A stretch of DNA of 64,000 nt from CAZAMB01 sp964501365 (GTDB lineage: Bacteria; Planctomycetota; Phycisphaerae; UBA1845): the NCBI GenBank assembly GCA_964501365.1, contig CAZCST010000039.1, forward strand, positions 248,001 through 312,000, given 5' to 3'. The translations under genes were made by a program, and so were the position numbers. Numbering within the stretch: position 1 is the stretch's first letter; each line of letters begins with the position of its first letter. The notes beneath the pieces were generated by a model. That model worked only from the letters and a program-made list of their open reading frames with translations. It had not been told where the DNA came from and did no database searches. Below are positions 35,016 through 43,814 of this stretch, piece by piece.

Positions 35016-36317
35016 ATGTTGAGATATTGGACCCAAATGAAAAGGGAAAGATTGGTTGCGGGCTTTACGGGAATTGCGATCGCATCACTGGTCTTTGCGT
35101 CGCCGGTATCGGCGCAGTGGCCGCAATGGGGGGGCAAGCATCGGGATTTCGTTGCGGACGCCAAGGACCTCGCGGCTGTCTGGCCGGAAGAAGGGCCAAA
35201 GAAGATCTGGAGCCGAACGCTGGGGGAAGGCTACTCATCGATTGCCTTCGACGACGACCGCCTGTACACCATGTACCGCGAACCGGTCGCGGAAATGGCC
35301 ACGGACTCGATGGGTCCGGTGGGCCCGGTCAGCGTTATGCAGGAATTTGTGGTCGCGCTGGATGCACAAACGGGGCAGACTATCTGGGAGCACAAATATG
35401 CCGCGCCGATGCCGGCCGGAATGCCGACGGACAACATCAAAGGGCCCAACGCAACGCCGCTTGTGCATGATGGCAGGGTCTACACCTTCGGGGTCAGCGG
35501 GAAGCTGCACTGCTTTGACCAGAAGACGGGCAAGGTACTCTGGTCGCATGACGTTCTGGCCGAGTTTGGGGCGAAAATCCCCGGATTCGGATTTGCTTCC
35601 AGCCCGCTCCTGTACAAAAACAGCCTGATCCTCCCGGTCGGCGGGCCGGGCGTGGGCATCATGGCGTTCGACGCAACAAGCGGAGCCGTGCAATGGAAGA
35701 AACACGAATTTTCCGGCACGTACTCATCGCCGATTATGATTCATTTTGACGGAAAGGACGAGATTGTCCTTCTGGCCGGCGAGGAAGTCGTGGGGTTGGA
35801 CCCGTCCAACGGAGAGATGGAATGGCGGTACCCCATACAGAGCAACATCATGACTCCGGTCTGGGGCGACGATGGGATCCTGTTCATCAGTTCGATCGAG
35901 CAGGGGTCGCACGGCCTGCGGCTGACACGCAAGGCGGGCAAGGTGAACGTCGAGGAACTCTGGGCGACGAAGGACATGCGGCTCCATTACACGAATGCGG
36001 TTCGCGTGGGGAAGCTGATCGTCGCGTGCAGCGGCGTGGATGACGAGTGTTCCATGATGGCGATCGAGGCGGCGACGGGGAAGCGGATATGGGAGGGGCC
36101 TGAATTCCATCTGGCCAACCTCGTTCTTGCCGACGGGAAACTTTTTGTCCTGGAAGATGGGAATCTTGCGCTGGCGACGGCGACGGCTGAAGGGTTTGAA
36201 GTGATATCCAAGGCGCCGCTCCTGAAGAAATCGATCTGGTCCAATTCGACGATCGTCGGGAAGCGGCTGTTTGCGCGGGACCATGAGGCGATTGTGGCGC
36301 TGGATTTGGGCAGGTAG
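35016..36317 (+). CDS. Secreted PQQ-type beta-propeller protein
   Basis: 433 residues. ATG 35016 is chosen because AAGGGAG precedes it and a signal peptide follows (LVAGFTGIAIASLVFASPVSAQ). The mature protein opens with WPQWGGKHRDF, typical of planctomycete outer-membrane-protein-assembly/PQQ-like propellers. It contains repeated blades with the W-motif logic: VVALDAQTGQTIWEHKY, LHCFDQKTGKVLWSHD, IMAFDATSGAVQWKK, VVGLDPSNGEMEWRY, MMAIEAATGKRIWEG. No PQQ ligand or dehydrogenase signature is evident, so a structural or binding role is more likely than catalysis. Confidence 0.85.
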   Translation: MLRYWTQMKRERLVAGFTGIAIASLVFASPVSAQWPQWGGKHRDFVADAKDLAAVWPEEGPKKIWSRTLGEGYSSIAFDDDRLYTMYREPVAEMATDSMGPVGPVSVMQEFVVALDAQTGQTIWEHKYAAPMPAGMPTDNIKGPNATPLVHDGRVYTFGVSGKLHCFDQKTGKVLWSHDVLAEFGAKIPGFGFASSPLLYKNSLILPVGGPGVGIMAFDATSGAVQWKKHEFSGTYSSPIMIHFDGKDEIVLLAGEEVVGLDPSNGEMEWRYPIQSNIMTPVWGDDGILFISSIEQGSHGLRLTRKAGKVNVEELWATKDMRLHYTNAVRVGKLIVACSGVDDECSMMAIEAATGKRIWEGPEFHLANLVLADGKLFVLEDGNLALATATAEGFEVISKAPLLKKSIWSNSTIVGKRLFARDHEAIVALDLGR

Positions 36318-36318
36318 C

Positions 36319-36373
36319 GCGGGCTCTGCCCGCCTTCAAGGGTGCGACGAGTTACGACGGGCGGAGCCCGCCC
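36319..36373. repeat. GC-rich palindrome pair after the propeller gene
   Basis: GCGGGC-TCT-GCCCGC at 36319-36333 begins two bases after the stop codon; GGGCGGAGCCCGCCC with flanking CTACCC is at 36359-36378. The two are inverse versions of one GTAGGGCGGGCTCCGCCCGC-type repeat, so the whole unit could fold into a long hairpin and serve as a terminator between convergent genes. Confidence 0.55.
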
Positions 36374-36380
36374 TACCCGG

Positions 36381-36998
36381 CTAATTTTTCTCGAAGCCAA
36401 AGCCTGCATTCTGGAGAGCGGTGATCGCGTCAGCTTCGTTTTCACGTCGAAAATGAAGCAGGCTATGATTCCCTTTCATGGTTTCAACGATGCATGGTCT
36501 TCCAATGTCTCGCAAATTGCATTCGCTCCAAATAACGAAGTGATCGCTGGCATGCGGTAATAACTCCAAGGTATCCTCAAAAAAGGCACGGGCTTCGACA
36601 ATTTCTTGAAGACGAGAAGCAGGTGCATCAATTTGAAAAGTGGCAACTTGCAACACCACCACGTATCGAAGAACCGTGACCGATGCAACTATCAAAGGAA
36701 TCGCAAGAACTGCCCGTACTGTTCTTCTGCGCAGACTCCATAGCGTTCTGATAGCGCTCTCCCCTGCGTGCTCATACCCTCGGAACGGTAACGCAACTAC
36801 AAGAAGAATCACCAAGAAGAATGCAGCCGTTCCCCAGTTCATGTATTCTAGTGTGCGACTCGGCAATAAGTAACTACTATTGCTATAGCCAATCATAGAC
36901 CGAAACTCCAGCATGACCCCAGCCGCCAAAGAGAACGGCACGCAAATGATCAATGCGTTTAGTATCGCGAGACTTTTTTTGTCGGCACTCGAACGCAT
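36381..36998 (-). CDS. Membrane protein of unknown function
   Basis: 205 residues. Three hydrophobic segments near residues 10-28 (AILNALIICVPFSLAAGVM), 58-72 (AAFFLVILLVVALPF) and 96-116 (AVLAIPLIVASVTVLRYVVV) precede a ~90-residue soluble C-terminal domain (RLQEIVEARAFFEDTLELLPHASDHFVIW) that ends in FGFEKN. No family recognised. Its base composition is visibly more AT-rich than its neighbours, which may indicate acquisition. A composite element lies upstream on the same strand. Confidence 0.6.
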   Translation of the reverse strand: MRSSADKKSLAILNALIICVPFSLAAGVMLEFRSMIGYSNSSYLLPSRTLEYMNWGTAAFFLVILLVVALPFRGYEHAGESAIRTLWSLRRRTVRAVLAIPLIVASVTVLRYVVVLQVATFQIDAPASRLQEIVEARAFFEDTLELLPHASDHFVIWSECNLRDIGRPCIVETMKGNHSLLHFRRENEADAITALQNAGFGFEKN

Positions 36999-37455
36999 TC
37001 TTATGCAATGGCAAAAGATGTAAGCATGTCTTGTGGCTTCAGGACGTGTTGATTCTTATTCATACGAAATCACCTCTATCTTAACGCGTCACGTATTGTG
37101 CGAAATAACTTTTCAACGACAGGGGCTAAGTTTTCAAGCTTGGGACCATCAATTCTCCCAATGCCTTGATTGCAATTTGCCACGTAAAGGCGCGCGCCGC
37201 GCATGTTATCTAAGGCACAATGAGAAGCCTCCAGATCGTCAACCCCCTACTGCTCATTCCCGAACCCTTCGTCCACCACGCGCCGACCCCTGCGCCCGCC
37301 CTTTTTCCCGCCTCCCGTCGTGACGTAAGTCTTTGCCGGGAGGTATCCTCCGTCGCTCACACAAAAAATGCTCGAACCAACCCATCTTTCAGTACGACCC
37401 TGTTCCGCGAACCCCGGCCGGCGTGCTCCAACCGAATTACGAAAGGACGACGATT
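36999..37455. other. Spacer upstream of the membrane-protein gene
   Basis: 457 bases between the start of the membrane-protein gene and the end of accA. No convincing coding frame. It contains the minus-strand copy of the composite element; the rest shows nothing I can name. Confidence 0.5.
37136..37392 (-). repeat. Composite intergenic element, copy 3
   Basis: Read on the minus strand: CTGAAAGATGGGTTGGTTCG at 37392-37373 (block 1 with a short insertion), TTAGATAACATGCGCGGCGC then GCGCC at ~37212-37188 (block 2), and AATTGATGGTCCCAAGCTTG then AAAACTTAGCCCC from ~37158 down (block 3). Order and orientation are the same as in the 34 kb and 60 kb copies. It points toward the membrane-protein gene starting at 36998. 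Confidence 0.6.
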
Positions 37456-38490
37456 TCAGGAAGACTGAGGTGCGGGATCGGGTTGGAAAGCCTGATGATA
37501 CGCCCCCCCAAGAGAGCGGAGACGCTGATAGCGGCGGCTTAACAAGTCATCAGGAGAATAGGATTTTAGTTCGGTTAACTGTCGAACGACGTAGTCTTGA
37601 AACGCGGCGGCCGCTGCAGCGTGATTGCGGTGAGCTCCTCCCACCGGCTCGGGGATGATCTCGTCAATCAGGCCCAATTTCAGCAAGTCCTTGGCTCGCA
37701 TGCGCAGGGCGGAAGCTGCCTCCTTGGCTTGAGCGCTCGTCTTCCAGAGGATGGCCGCACAACCCTCCGGCGAGATCACGGAGAAAACACTGTGTTCGAG
37801 CATGGCCATCTTGTCGGAAACAGCGATGCCCAAGGCCCCCCCGCTTCCCCCCTCGCCAATGATGACAGAGATGAGCGGAACGCGAAGCATCGGCATGGCC
37901 TGGAGATTTGCGGCAATGGCCTGAGCGATCCCCCGCTGCTCGGCCTCCATGCCCGGATAGGCACCGGGAGTATCCACCAGTGAAACGATCGGCAATCCGT
38001 ACTTGGCCGCGAAGCGCATCTTGGCGAGCGCCTTGCGATAGCCTTCGGGATGCGGGCAGCCGAAATTGCAGGCCATTCGCTCGGTGAGCGTGCGACCCCG
38101 ATTCTGCCCGATGATCATGACGCGGTGCGGGCCGATCCAACCCAGGCCGGTGACAATCGCGGCGTCGTCGCCGAAGTTGCGGTCACCATGCAGTTCACAG
38201 AACTCATGCACCGCGTGATGAATGTAATCGCCAACGAGCGGCCGATGTGGATGGCGGGCGACAAATACGGTTTCCCAGGGTTCCAATCCATCATAAATGG
38301 AGCGGGCCGTGGTTTCCCATTCCGCGCGAAGCGTGGCCACCTCCCGCTGGGTCGCATCGGAGGAAATGTCCTTCGATTCCAAAAGCTGATCGATGCGCCT
38401 GCGCAATAGCGCGAGCGGACCCTCGCTCCTCAATTCACCACTGAGCGAGAACGCACCAAAAGCGCCCCAACCTCGTTTTTCCGGATGCAT
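37456..38490 (-). CDS. accA: Acetyl-CoA carboxylase carboxyltransferase subunit alpha
   Basis: 344 residues from ATG 38490, which has GGGGGA just upstream; a GTG at 38529 would add 13 residues. AccA with AccD transfers CO2 from biotin to acetyl-CoA for fatty-acid synthesis. Conserved segments are ARHPHRPLVGDYI, FCELHGDRNFGDDAAIVTGLG, GQNRGRTLTERMACNFGCPHPEGYRKALAKM, VDTPGAYPGMEAEQRG, GEGGSGGALGI, and SVISPEGCAAILWK. No accD is nearby. Confidence 0.95.
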   Translation of the reverse strand: MHPEKRGWGAFGAFSLSGELRSEGPLALLRRRIDQLLESKDISSDATQREVATLRAEWETTARSIYDGLEPWETVFVARHPHRPLVGDYIHHAVHEFCELHGDRNFGDDAAIVTGLGWIGPHRVMIIGQNRGRTLTERMACNFGCPHPEGYRKALAKMRFAAKYGLPIVSLVDTPGAYPGMEAEQRGIAQAIAANLQAMPMLRVPLISVIIGEGGSGGALGIAVSDKMAMLEHSVFSVISPEGCAAILWKTSAQAKEAASALRMRAKDLLKLGLIDEIIPEPVGGAHRNHAAAAAAFQDYVVRQLTELKSYSPDDLLSRRYQRLRSLGGAYHQAFQPDPAPQSS

Positions 38491-38720
38491 TTTCCCCCGC
38501 CCGTGGATCGGACAACGCTTAGGAACCACCAGATACGAATCAAAGAATATAGCCTAATTCCACGCAAATTACAAGGCTGCGGGGCATTGCATGCACTCCA
38601 CGCCATCCGGGCTTGATATTCGCGGGCGTTCTTTCTAGGCTCATCGATTCGACGAGGGTGAAGGGGGTATCGCACCGGGAATCGTAGAAACGTCCGAAAA
38701 CATCAGGAGAGATTGAAACA

Positions 38721-39869
38721 ATGAGTACTCGAGGATTGGTTGAGCCGCATGGCGGCCGACTGGTGGACCGTACCGGTGCCAAAGCAGATGCGACAGCGCC
38801 CCGTCATTCCATCGCGCTCAATGAGTGGCAGCAATGTGACTTTGAGATGATCGGCTGCGGAGCCATGAGCCCGCTGGATGGGTTCATGGGGGAAGCGGAC
38901 TACAACAGCGTTTGCGACAAGATGACGCTTGCCGGAGGGGCGACGTGGCCAATCCCGATTACGCTGGCGGTGGACGATGCAACGGCGGCCAAGGTCGGCG
39001 TTGGCGATCGCGTCGCCCTCAATGACGACAAGGGCCGGCTGCTGGGCTACATCACGGTTCGCGAGAAGTTCAAACAAGACAAGAAGAAGCAGGCGATCAA
39101 GGCCTTCGGCACCGAGGACGTGGCGCACCCCGGCGTCAAAAACGTCATGAGCTCCGGCGACACGTGCCTGGCGGGCGCGATTGACGTTGTGACGCTGCGG
39201 CACGACCCGATGTTTACGGCCCATCGATTGACGCCGCGTCAGACCCGCGCCGAATTCGAGAAGCGCGGATGGAAGACAATCGTCGCATTTCAGACGCGCA
39301 ACCCGATTCATCGCGCGCATGAATATCTTACGAAATGTGCACAGGAGATCGTGGACGGATTGCTGATTCACCCGCTCATGGGCGCGACCAAGGACGGCGA
39401 CATCGCCCCGGAAGTTCGCATGAAGTGTTACGAGACGCTCATCAGCAAGTACTACCATCCCAAGCACACCATGCTCGCAGTGATGCCGGCGGCCATGCGA
39501 TACGCAGGACCCAAGGAGTGCGTATTGCACGCGATTTTGCGACAAAATTATGGCTGCTCGCATTTCATCGTCGGGCGCGACCACGCGGGAGTCGGCACTT
39601 ACTACGGAACGTATGCCGCGCAGGAGACGATGGATTCCCTGCCGACGGGTGCGCTGAAAATCACGCCCATGAAGTTCGAGAATACCTCGTGGTCCAAGCT
39701 CGCGGGCGGGATGGTGAGCGAAAAAACATTCCCCGCGATCGAAGGCGACCGCATCGCCTTGTCCGGCACCAAGGTCCGCGAAATGCTTCTGGCCGGTCAG
39801 CGTCCGCCGGCGGAATTCACGCGGCCCGAAATCGCGGACATTCTTATCGAGTCGATGAAACAGGGATAA
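38721..39869 (+). CDS. sat: Sulfate adenylyltransferase (ATP sulfurylase, single-chain type)
   Basis: 382 residues, start preceded by AGGAGAG. It makes APS and pyrophosphate from sulfate and ATP. Motifs of the homo-oligomeric Sat family: FQTRNPIHRAHEYL (the HxxH nucleotide motif), HPLMGATKDGDI, MPAAMRYAGPKECVLHAI, HFIVGRDHAGVG, and ISLSGTKVR-like LSGTKVREML near the end. No APS kinase domain is attached. The next gene, nrnA, can remove PAP, a by-product of sulfate activation, so the pair makes metabolic sense. Confidence 0.94.
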   Translation: MSTRGLVEPHGGRLVDRTGAKADATAPRHSIALNEWQQCDFEMIGCGAMSPLDGFMGEADYNSVCDKMTLAGGATWPIPITLAVDDATAAKVGVGDRVALNDDKGRLLGYITVREKFKQDKKKQAIKAFGTEDVAHPGVKNVMSSGDTCLAGAIDVVTLRHDPMFTAHRLTPRQTRAEFEKRGWKTIVAFQTRNPIHRAHEYLTKCAQEIVDGLLIHPLMGATKDGDIAPEVRMKCYETLISKYYHPKHTMLAVMPAAMRYAGPKECVLHAILRQNYGCSHFIVGRDHAGVGTYYGTYAAQETMDSLPTGALKITPMKFENTSWSKLAGGMVSEKTFPAIEGDRIALSGTKVREMLLAGQRPPAEFTRPEIADILIESMKQG

Positions 39870-39892
39870 GGCTATTGCCGATTGGCGAATTG

Positions 39893-39944
39893 CGATTGTC
39901 GATTTGGGCGAGAACCTCGCTTCACTTCCTTCAATCGACAATCG
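39893..39944. repeat. Inverted repeat of the GATTGTC tandem family
   Basis: CGATTGTCGATT at 39893-39904 is the exact inverse of AATCGACAATCG at 39933-39944, within a run of imperfect copies (39876-39962) filling the sat-nrnA spacer. The same heptad-like motif occurs in frame inside both UvrA genes. It can fold into a hairpin just before nrnA. Confidence 0.6.
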
Positions 39945-39965
39945 TCAATCGAAAATCGACAAGCC

Positions 39966-40979
39966 ATGAACGTTTCAAATGAAGTCATCGGCGCCATCGG
40001 CAAAGCCAAGTTGCCTGTGGTGATCGCTCACGTCGTTCCCGATGCCGATGCGCTGGGCTCGATGCTGGGAGTGAGCCTGGCCCTTGCCGGGCGCGGAGTA
40101 CCGGCAAAGGCGTCGCTTCCTCCCGCTTCCATTTCGCAACGACTTGCGTTTCTGCTGGAATGGGCGGGCGTACCCGCGGCGACGAAAGAAGATTTTGCGG
40201 CGGCTGACACGTTCATCGTACTCGATACCGCCAAGAAGGATCGATGCAACGTCGGACCGGCATTGCGCGAGACGAACTGGTCCGATGGGCGGCCGATTCT
40301 CAATATCGACCACCATGAATCCAACACTCGTTTCGGTTCGGTGAACTGGGTCGAACCCAAGGCCGCCAGCGCCTGCGAAATGACGTATTGCCTGCTCCGG
40401 GAAATGGGTGTGGTCATTTCGCCGGCCATGGCATCGCTGCTCTACGCCGGGATTCAGACGGACACGCTTGGTTTTTCGCTGCCCACTACTTCAGCGTCCG
40501 CTCTGCGGGCCGCAGCCGACCTTTCGGAACTTGGGGCCAACATTGGCGACCTCGGCGAGCGATTGGGGCGCAGCCAGCGGAAAAGTGAGTTCGACTTGCT
40601 GCGCGTGGTTTATGACAATACCCGCCTCGTGGGCGATGGCTCGATCGCGTACAGCTCGGCAAGTTTTGATGAAATCCACGATGCGGGCTGTACGGCCGCG
40701 GATATCGACGAGCAAATCAATGTCCCACGCTCGCTGGATGGAGTTCGCCTGGCGATGCTTTTTTCGGAAGGGCGGAAGGATAAGACGCGCATTAACTTTC
40801 GTGGCTCTGGAAAAGTTACTGTCCTGGAACTCGCGGCCGAATTCGGCGGAGGGGGACACACTCAGGCTGCCGGAGCGATCCTCGATTGCGGCCTTCAATC
40901 CGCCATTGACAAGGTTATCCCCCGCGCGGTTGAATACATGCAGAAATTTGCTGATCGAGGACGCCACCATGACCATTGA
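39966..40979 (+). CDS. nrnA: DHH-family nanoRNase / PAP phosphatase
   Basis: 337 residues from ATG 39966; upstream frame is repeat sequence only. DHH motifs are AHVVPDADALGSMLGV, FIVLDTAKKDR and NIDHHESNTRFG. The C-terminal DHHA1 domain has LAAEFGGGGHTQAAGAIL. The family degrades 2-5 nt RNAs and hydrolyses 3'-phosphoadenosine 5'-phosphate. It lies 96 bases after sat and shares 11 bases with the next small gene. Confidence 0.92.
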   Translation: MNVSNEVIGAIGKAKLPVVIAHVVPDADALGSMLGVSLALAGRGVPAKASLPPASISQRLAFLLEWAGVPAATKEDFAAADTFIVLDTAKKDRCNVGPALRETNWSDGRPILNIDHHESNTRFGSVNWVEPKAASACEMTYCLLREMGVVISPAMASLLYAGIQTDTLGFSLPTTSASALRAAADLSELGANIGDLGERLGRSQRKSEFDLLRVVYDNTRLVGDGSIAYSSASFDEIHDAGCTAADIDEQINVPRSLDGVRLAMLFSEGRKDKTRINFRGSGKVTVLELAAEFGGGGHTQAAGAILDCGLQSAIDKVIPRAVEYMQKFADRGRHHDH

Positions 40980-41202
40980 TCAATTACGAGGTGCCGTTCG
41001 AGCACAGCCCTTTAAGCCTTTTAATATTTGCCTGGGGGACGGTCGCCAATTCCCGGTGCCTCATCCTGAATGCGTGATGGTCGGCCCAGAAGCAACTCGT
41101 ACTTTTGGAGTGGCCGGTCCTGGTGAGGATTACCGAATTGTTGATCTCCTCCTTGTCACTTCACTCGATTTTGTTAACGGACATGTCGGCAAGTCGACCT
41201 AG
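40969..41202 (+). CDS. 77-residue conserved small protein
   Basis: ATG 40969 lies inside the end of nrnA (11-base overlap). The product begins MTIDQLRGAVRAQPFKPFNI, then CLGDGRQFPVPHPECVMVGP, and ends in a strand-rich half with YRIVDLLLVTSLDFVNGH. This pattern, DQLRxAxRAQPFxPFxIxLxDGRxFxVPHPE, is a small conserved protein type I know from planctomycete genomes; its function is unknown. The overlap suggests coupled expression with nrnA. Confidence 0.75.
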   Translation: MTIDQLRGAVRAQPFKPFNICLGDGRQFPVPHPECVMVGPEATRTFGVAGPGEDYRIVDLLLVTSLDFVNGHVGKST

Positions 41203-41226
41203 ACTTTCCATTGACTACGAACAATT

Positions 41227-42627
41227 ATGAAACAAATCGAAAAAGTTGCCGTTATTGGTCTGGACTGTGCCGAGCCGACACTGGTGTTCGACAAGTGGCT
41301 GCACGAACTGCCGAATCTGCGGCGGCTGATGCAGTCGGGGACGTACGGCGAGCTGACCAGCTCCATGCCCCCGATCACCGTGCCGGCCTGGAGCTGCATG
41401 GCCTCCAGCAAGGACCCCGGCACGCTGGGGATTTACGGCTTCCGCAATCGTGCCGACCATTCGTACGACAAGCTGAGCATTGCGACTTCGATGGCGGTCA
41501 AGGAGCCGCGCATCTGGGAAATCCTTTCGGCCGCCGGCAAGAGCAGCATCGTCGTCGGCGTTCCCGGCACCTACCCGATTACCAAACCCATCAACGGCTG
41601 CATGATCACCAGTTTTCTGACACCGGATACAAACGACCCGAAGATTCAGTGGACGCACCCGCCGACCCTTCGCAAGGAAGTCAACGATCTGGTCGGCGAG
41701 TACATGGTGGATGTGAAGGGTTTCCGCACCGACGACAAGAAGTGGCTTCTCGATCAGATTCACCTGATGACGGAGAAACGCTTCAAGGTCATTCGACACC
41801 TGCTCAAGACCAAGCCGTGGGATTTGTACTGGTCGGTCGAGATGGGCGTGGACCGCATTCATCACGGTTTCTGGAGCTGCATGGATCCCACGCATCACGC
41901 GCACATTCCAGGAAATCCATTCCTGAATTCTATCCTTGAATACTACAAGTACGTGGACCGCGAAATCGGTGAAACACTCAAGTGCATGGACCTTGAAAAG
42001 ACGGCGGTGTGGGTCGTTTCCGATCACGGATGCAAGACCATGGTTGGCGGCCTGATGTTCAATCAGTGGCTGATGAACGAGGGTTACCTCGTATTCAAGG
42101 AGCCGCCCAAACCCAAGCAGAAATTCGATTACAAGGATGTGGATTGGAGCAAGACGACGGCCTGGGGCGATGGGGGCTATTACGGCAGGTTGTTCATCAA
42201 CGTAAAGGGGCGCGAGCCCAACGGCACGGTTGACCAGGCCAAATATGAATCGTTCCGCGATGAGCTGGCCGGGAAGATCGAAGCCATCAAGGACGACAAG
42301 GGCCAGCCGATGGTCAATAAGTGCTACAAACCCGAAAAGATTTACAAGAAGGTGAACGGCGTTGCGCCGGACCTTGTCGTGATTTTCGGCGAACTGCGCT
42401 GGCGGTCGGTCGGGCTCGTCGGTTCCAACACCCTTTATACCTACGAAAACGATACCGGCCCCGACGACGCGAATCACGCCCAGCAGGGAATGTATATCCT
42501 GACACACCCATCCCTGCCCGCGAGAGGCCGCGTTGACGGCCCGACGTTGTACGACGTGTCGCCGACGATCTTGAAACAGCTGGGTCAGCCGATACCGGCG
42601 GACATGCGAGGAAAACCGTTGGTTTGA
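41227..42627 (+). CDS. Type I phosphodiesterase / nucleotide pyrophosphatase family protein
   Basis: 466 residues of the alkaline-phosphatase superfamily. Metal-site segments are VAVIGLDCAEPTLV at the N-terminus, the nucleophile region MPPITVPAWSCMASSKDPGTLGIYGF, and WVVSDHGCKTMVGG near residue ~260. GAVDRIHHG-like EMGVDRIHHGFWS is typical of the subgroup. The substrate is not evident; no signal peptide is seen, so it is probably cytoplasmic. No ribosome-binding site precedes the ATG, and the gene begins 24 bases after the small gene. Confidence 0.88.
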   Translation: MKQIEKVAVIGLDCAEPTLVFDKWLHELPNLRRLMQSGTYGELTSSMPPITVPAWSCMASSKDPGTLGIYGFRNRADHSYDKLSIATSMAVKEPRIWEILSAAGKSSIVVGVPGTYPITKPINGCMITSFLTPDTNDPKIQWTHPPTLRKEVNDLVGEYMVDVKGFRTDDKKWLLDQIHLMTEKRFKVIRHLLKTKPWDLYWSVEMGVDRIHHGFWSCMDPTHHAHIPGNPFLNSILEYYKYVDREIGETLKCMDLEKTAVWVVSDHGCKTMVGGLMFNQWLMNEGYLVFKEPPKPKQKFDYKDVDWSKTTAWGDGGYYGRLFINVKGREPNGTVDQAKYESFRDELAGKIEAIKDDKGQPMVNKCYKPEKIYKKVNGVAPDLVVIFGELRWRSVGLVGSNTLYTYENDTGPDDANHAQQGMYILTHPSLPARGRVDGPTLYDVSPTILKQLGQPIPADMRGKPLV

Positions 42628-42654
42628 ATCGATGCGTGATCGAAGTAACGAACG

Positions 42655-43764
42655 CTAATTGACGCAATCTTCGTACGAAGGTCGGCCCCCGCCGGGATGC
42701 ACCAAATGGGTCGTGATCATCGGGGCGGGCAGCGTGTCCTTGGACCAGCCCTTTCCGCGTACAATCACGCACCGGAAAAACTCATATGTGCCCGGCGAGT
42801 CATCTGACCCGTCGTCGTCGGTATCATAGCTTGGATAATTGGCCAGCTGCTCGACGACATAGTGCCTGGCGTAACCGTCCTTGTCCTGTGTGCCTTCCTC
42901 CAGCACCTTTTGATATTCCGCGTGGCTGTCCACGAAGGCCCGGTTGTATGTCCAATCACGCCCGTGCCAGCCGCGGATGGCCTTGTTGGGCCCGGGATCT
43001 ATGCCGGGCATCACTCCCTCGAGATCGCAACTCTCCTGACGGGCCGCCCATGCCCAGCGTCCGATGTTTTCCTCGTAGTAAATGGTTCGTGCCGGAGTAG
43101 GGACGCGCGTCACCGGACGCATGTACGGAGAATTGCTGTGCATCAGGCCGCCAGTGCTGCTGGCCACCATGAAGATATTGGCGGCATAACTTGTTCCGAA
43201 GTAATCGTACGACGTGATCTCGGTTGCGACCCAGTCGCGGCAGTGTCCACCGCGCGGAGGACCGTTATCGCCGGGACATCGAAAAAGCCCCAGATCCAAT
43301 TCCGTGTCGCGCTGCGCACCAAGACGATCATAGGGGTTGCCAAAGTCGGGCAGCCCCTTGTAGAGGATATTGTTCATGCCGCGCGTGGCCGGGCCAAATC
43401 CGACTCGCGTGCCGTATTTGCTATTTACCGGATCGGGTGTACCGCCCATGAAATCGGGGCGGCCTATGCCGCTTTTGCCGCCCCACTCGTACGCACCGAC
43501 GAAAATGGGATGTGTCGCGCTCTGCCAGTATTGGCCGGAATGCACCGGGATGCCCCAGCCTTGCGGATCGTCGGCCTCGTAGACGCGGCTGCTGGTGGCT
43601 ATGCCCTTCAGATGCGAAAGACAGGCCGCTTGTTTGGCCTGCCTTCGGGCGGCCTCCAAAGATGGCAGCAGTATGGCGATCAGAAGTGCAATAATGGCGA
43701 TAACCACGAGAAGCTCGATCAGCGTAAAGCCACGCGGCTTGATATTTGAATTCAACGGCCTCAT
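42655..43764 (-). CDS. Type II/IV pseudopilin-like protein (prepilin N-terminal motif)
   Basis: 369 residues. The prepilin cleavage motif is RGFTLIELLVVIAII, followed by a long hydrophobic helix, with cleavage expected after Gly12. The remaining globular part contains AACLSHLKGIATSSRVY, a planctomycete DUF1559-like start (the type with many paralogues per genome), and a Cys pair in FRCPGDNGPPRGGHC. An acidic YDTDDDGSDDSPG loop near the C-terminus may bind calcium. Probably a surface or secretion-linked pseudopilin; no pilus operon is nearby. Confidence 0.88.
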   Translation of the reverse strand: MRPLNSNIKPRGFTLIELLVVIAIIALLIAILLPSLEAARRQAKQAACLSHLKGIATSSRVYEADDPQGWGIPVHSGQYWQSATHPIFVGAYEWGGKSGIGRPDFMGGTPDPVNSKYGTRVGFGPATRGMNNILYKGLPDFGNPYDRLGAQRDTELDLGLFRCPGDNGPPRGGHCRDWVATEITSYDYFGTSYAANIFMVASSTGGLMHSNSPYMRPVTRVPTPARTIYYEENIGRWAWAARQESCDLEGVMPGIDPGPNKAIRGWHGRDWTYNRAFVDSHAEYQKVLEEGTQDKDGYARHYVVEQLANYPSYDTDDDGSDDSPGTYEFFRCVIVRGKGWSKDTLPAPMITTHLVHPGGGRPSYEDCVN

Positions 43765-43814
43765 CCGATGCCCCTTCCGGCGGGAGGCCTTCAGTATACC
43801 CGATGGCTACGGGG

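Noticed and set aside
38703..39941. 412-codon minus-strand frame opposite sat
   Set aside because: ATP sulfurylase motifs are on the plus strand; the antisense frame mirrors its codon pattern.
41215..42507. 430-codon minus-strand frame opposite the phosphodiesterase
   Set aside because: Shadow of the conserved plus-strand gene; no domain and no ribosome-binding site.
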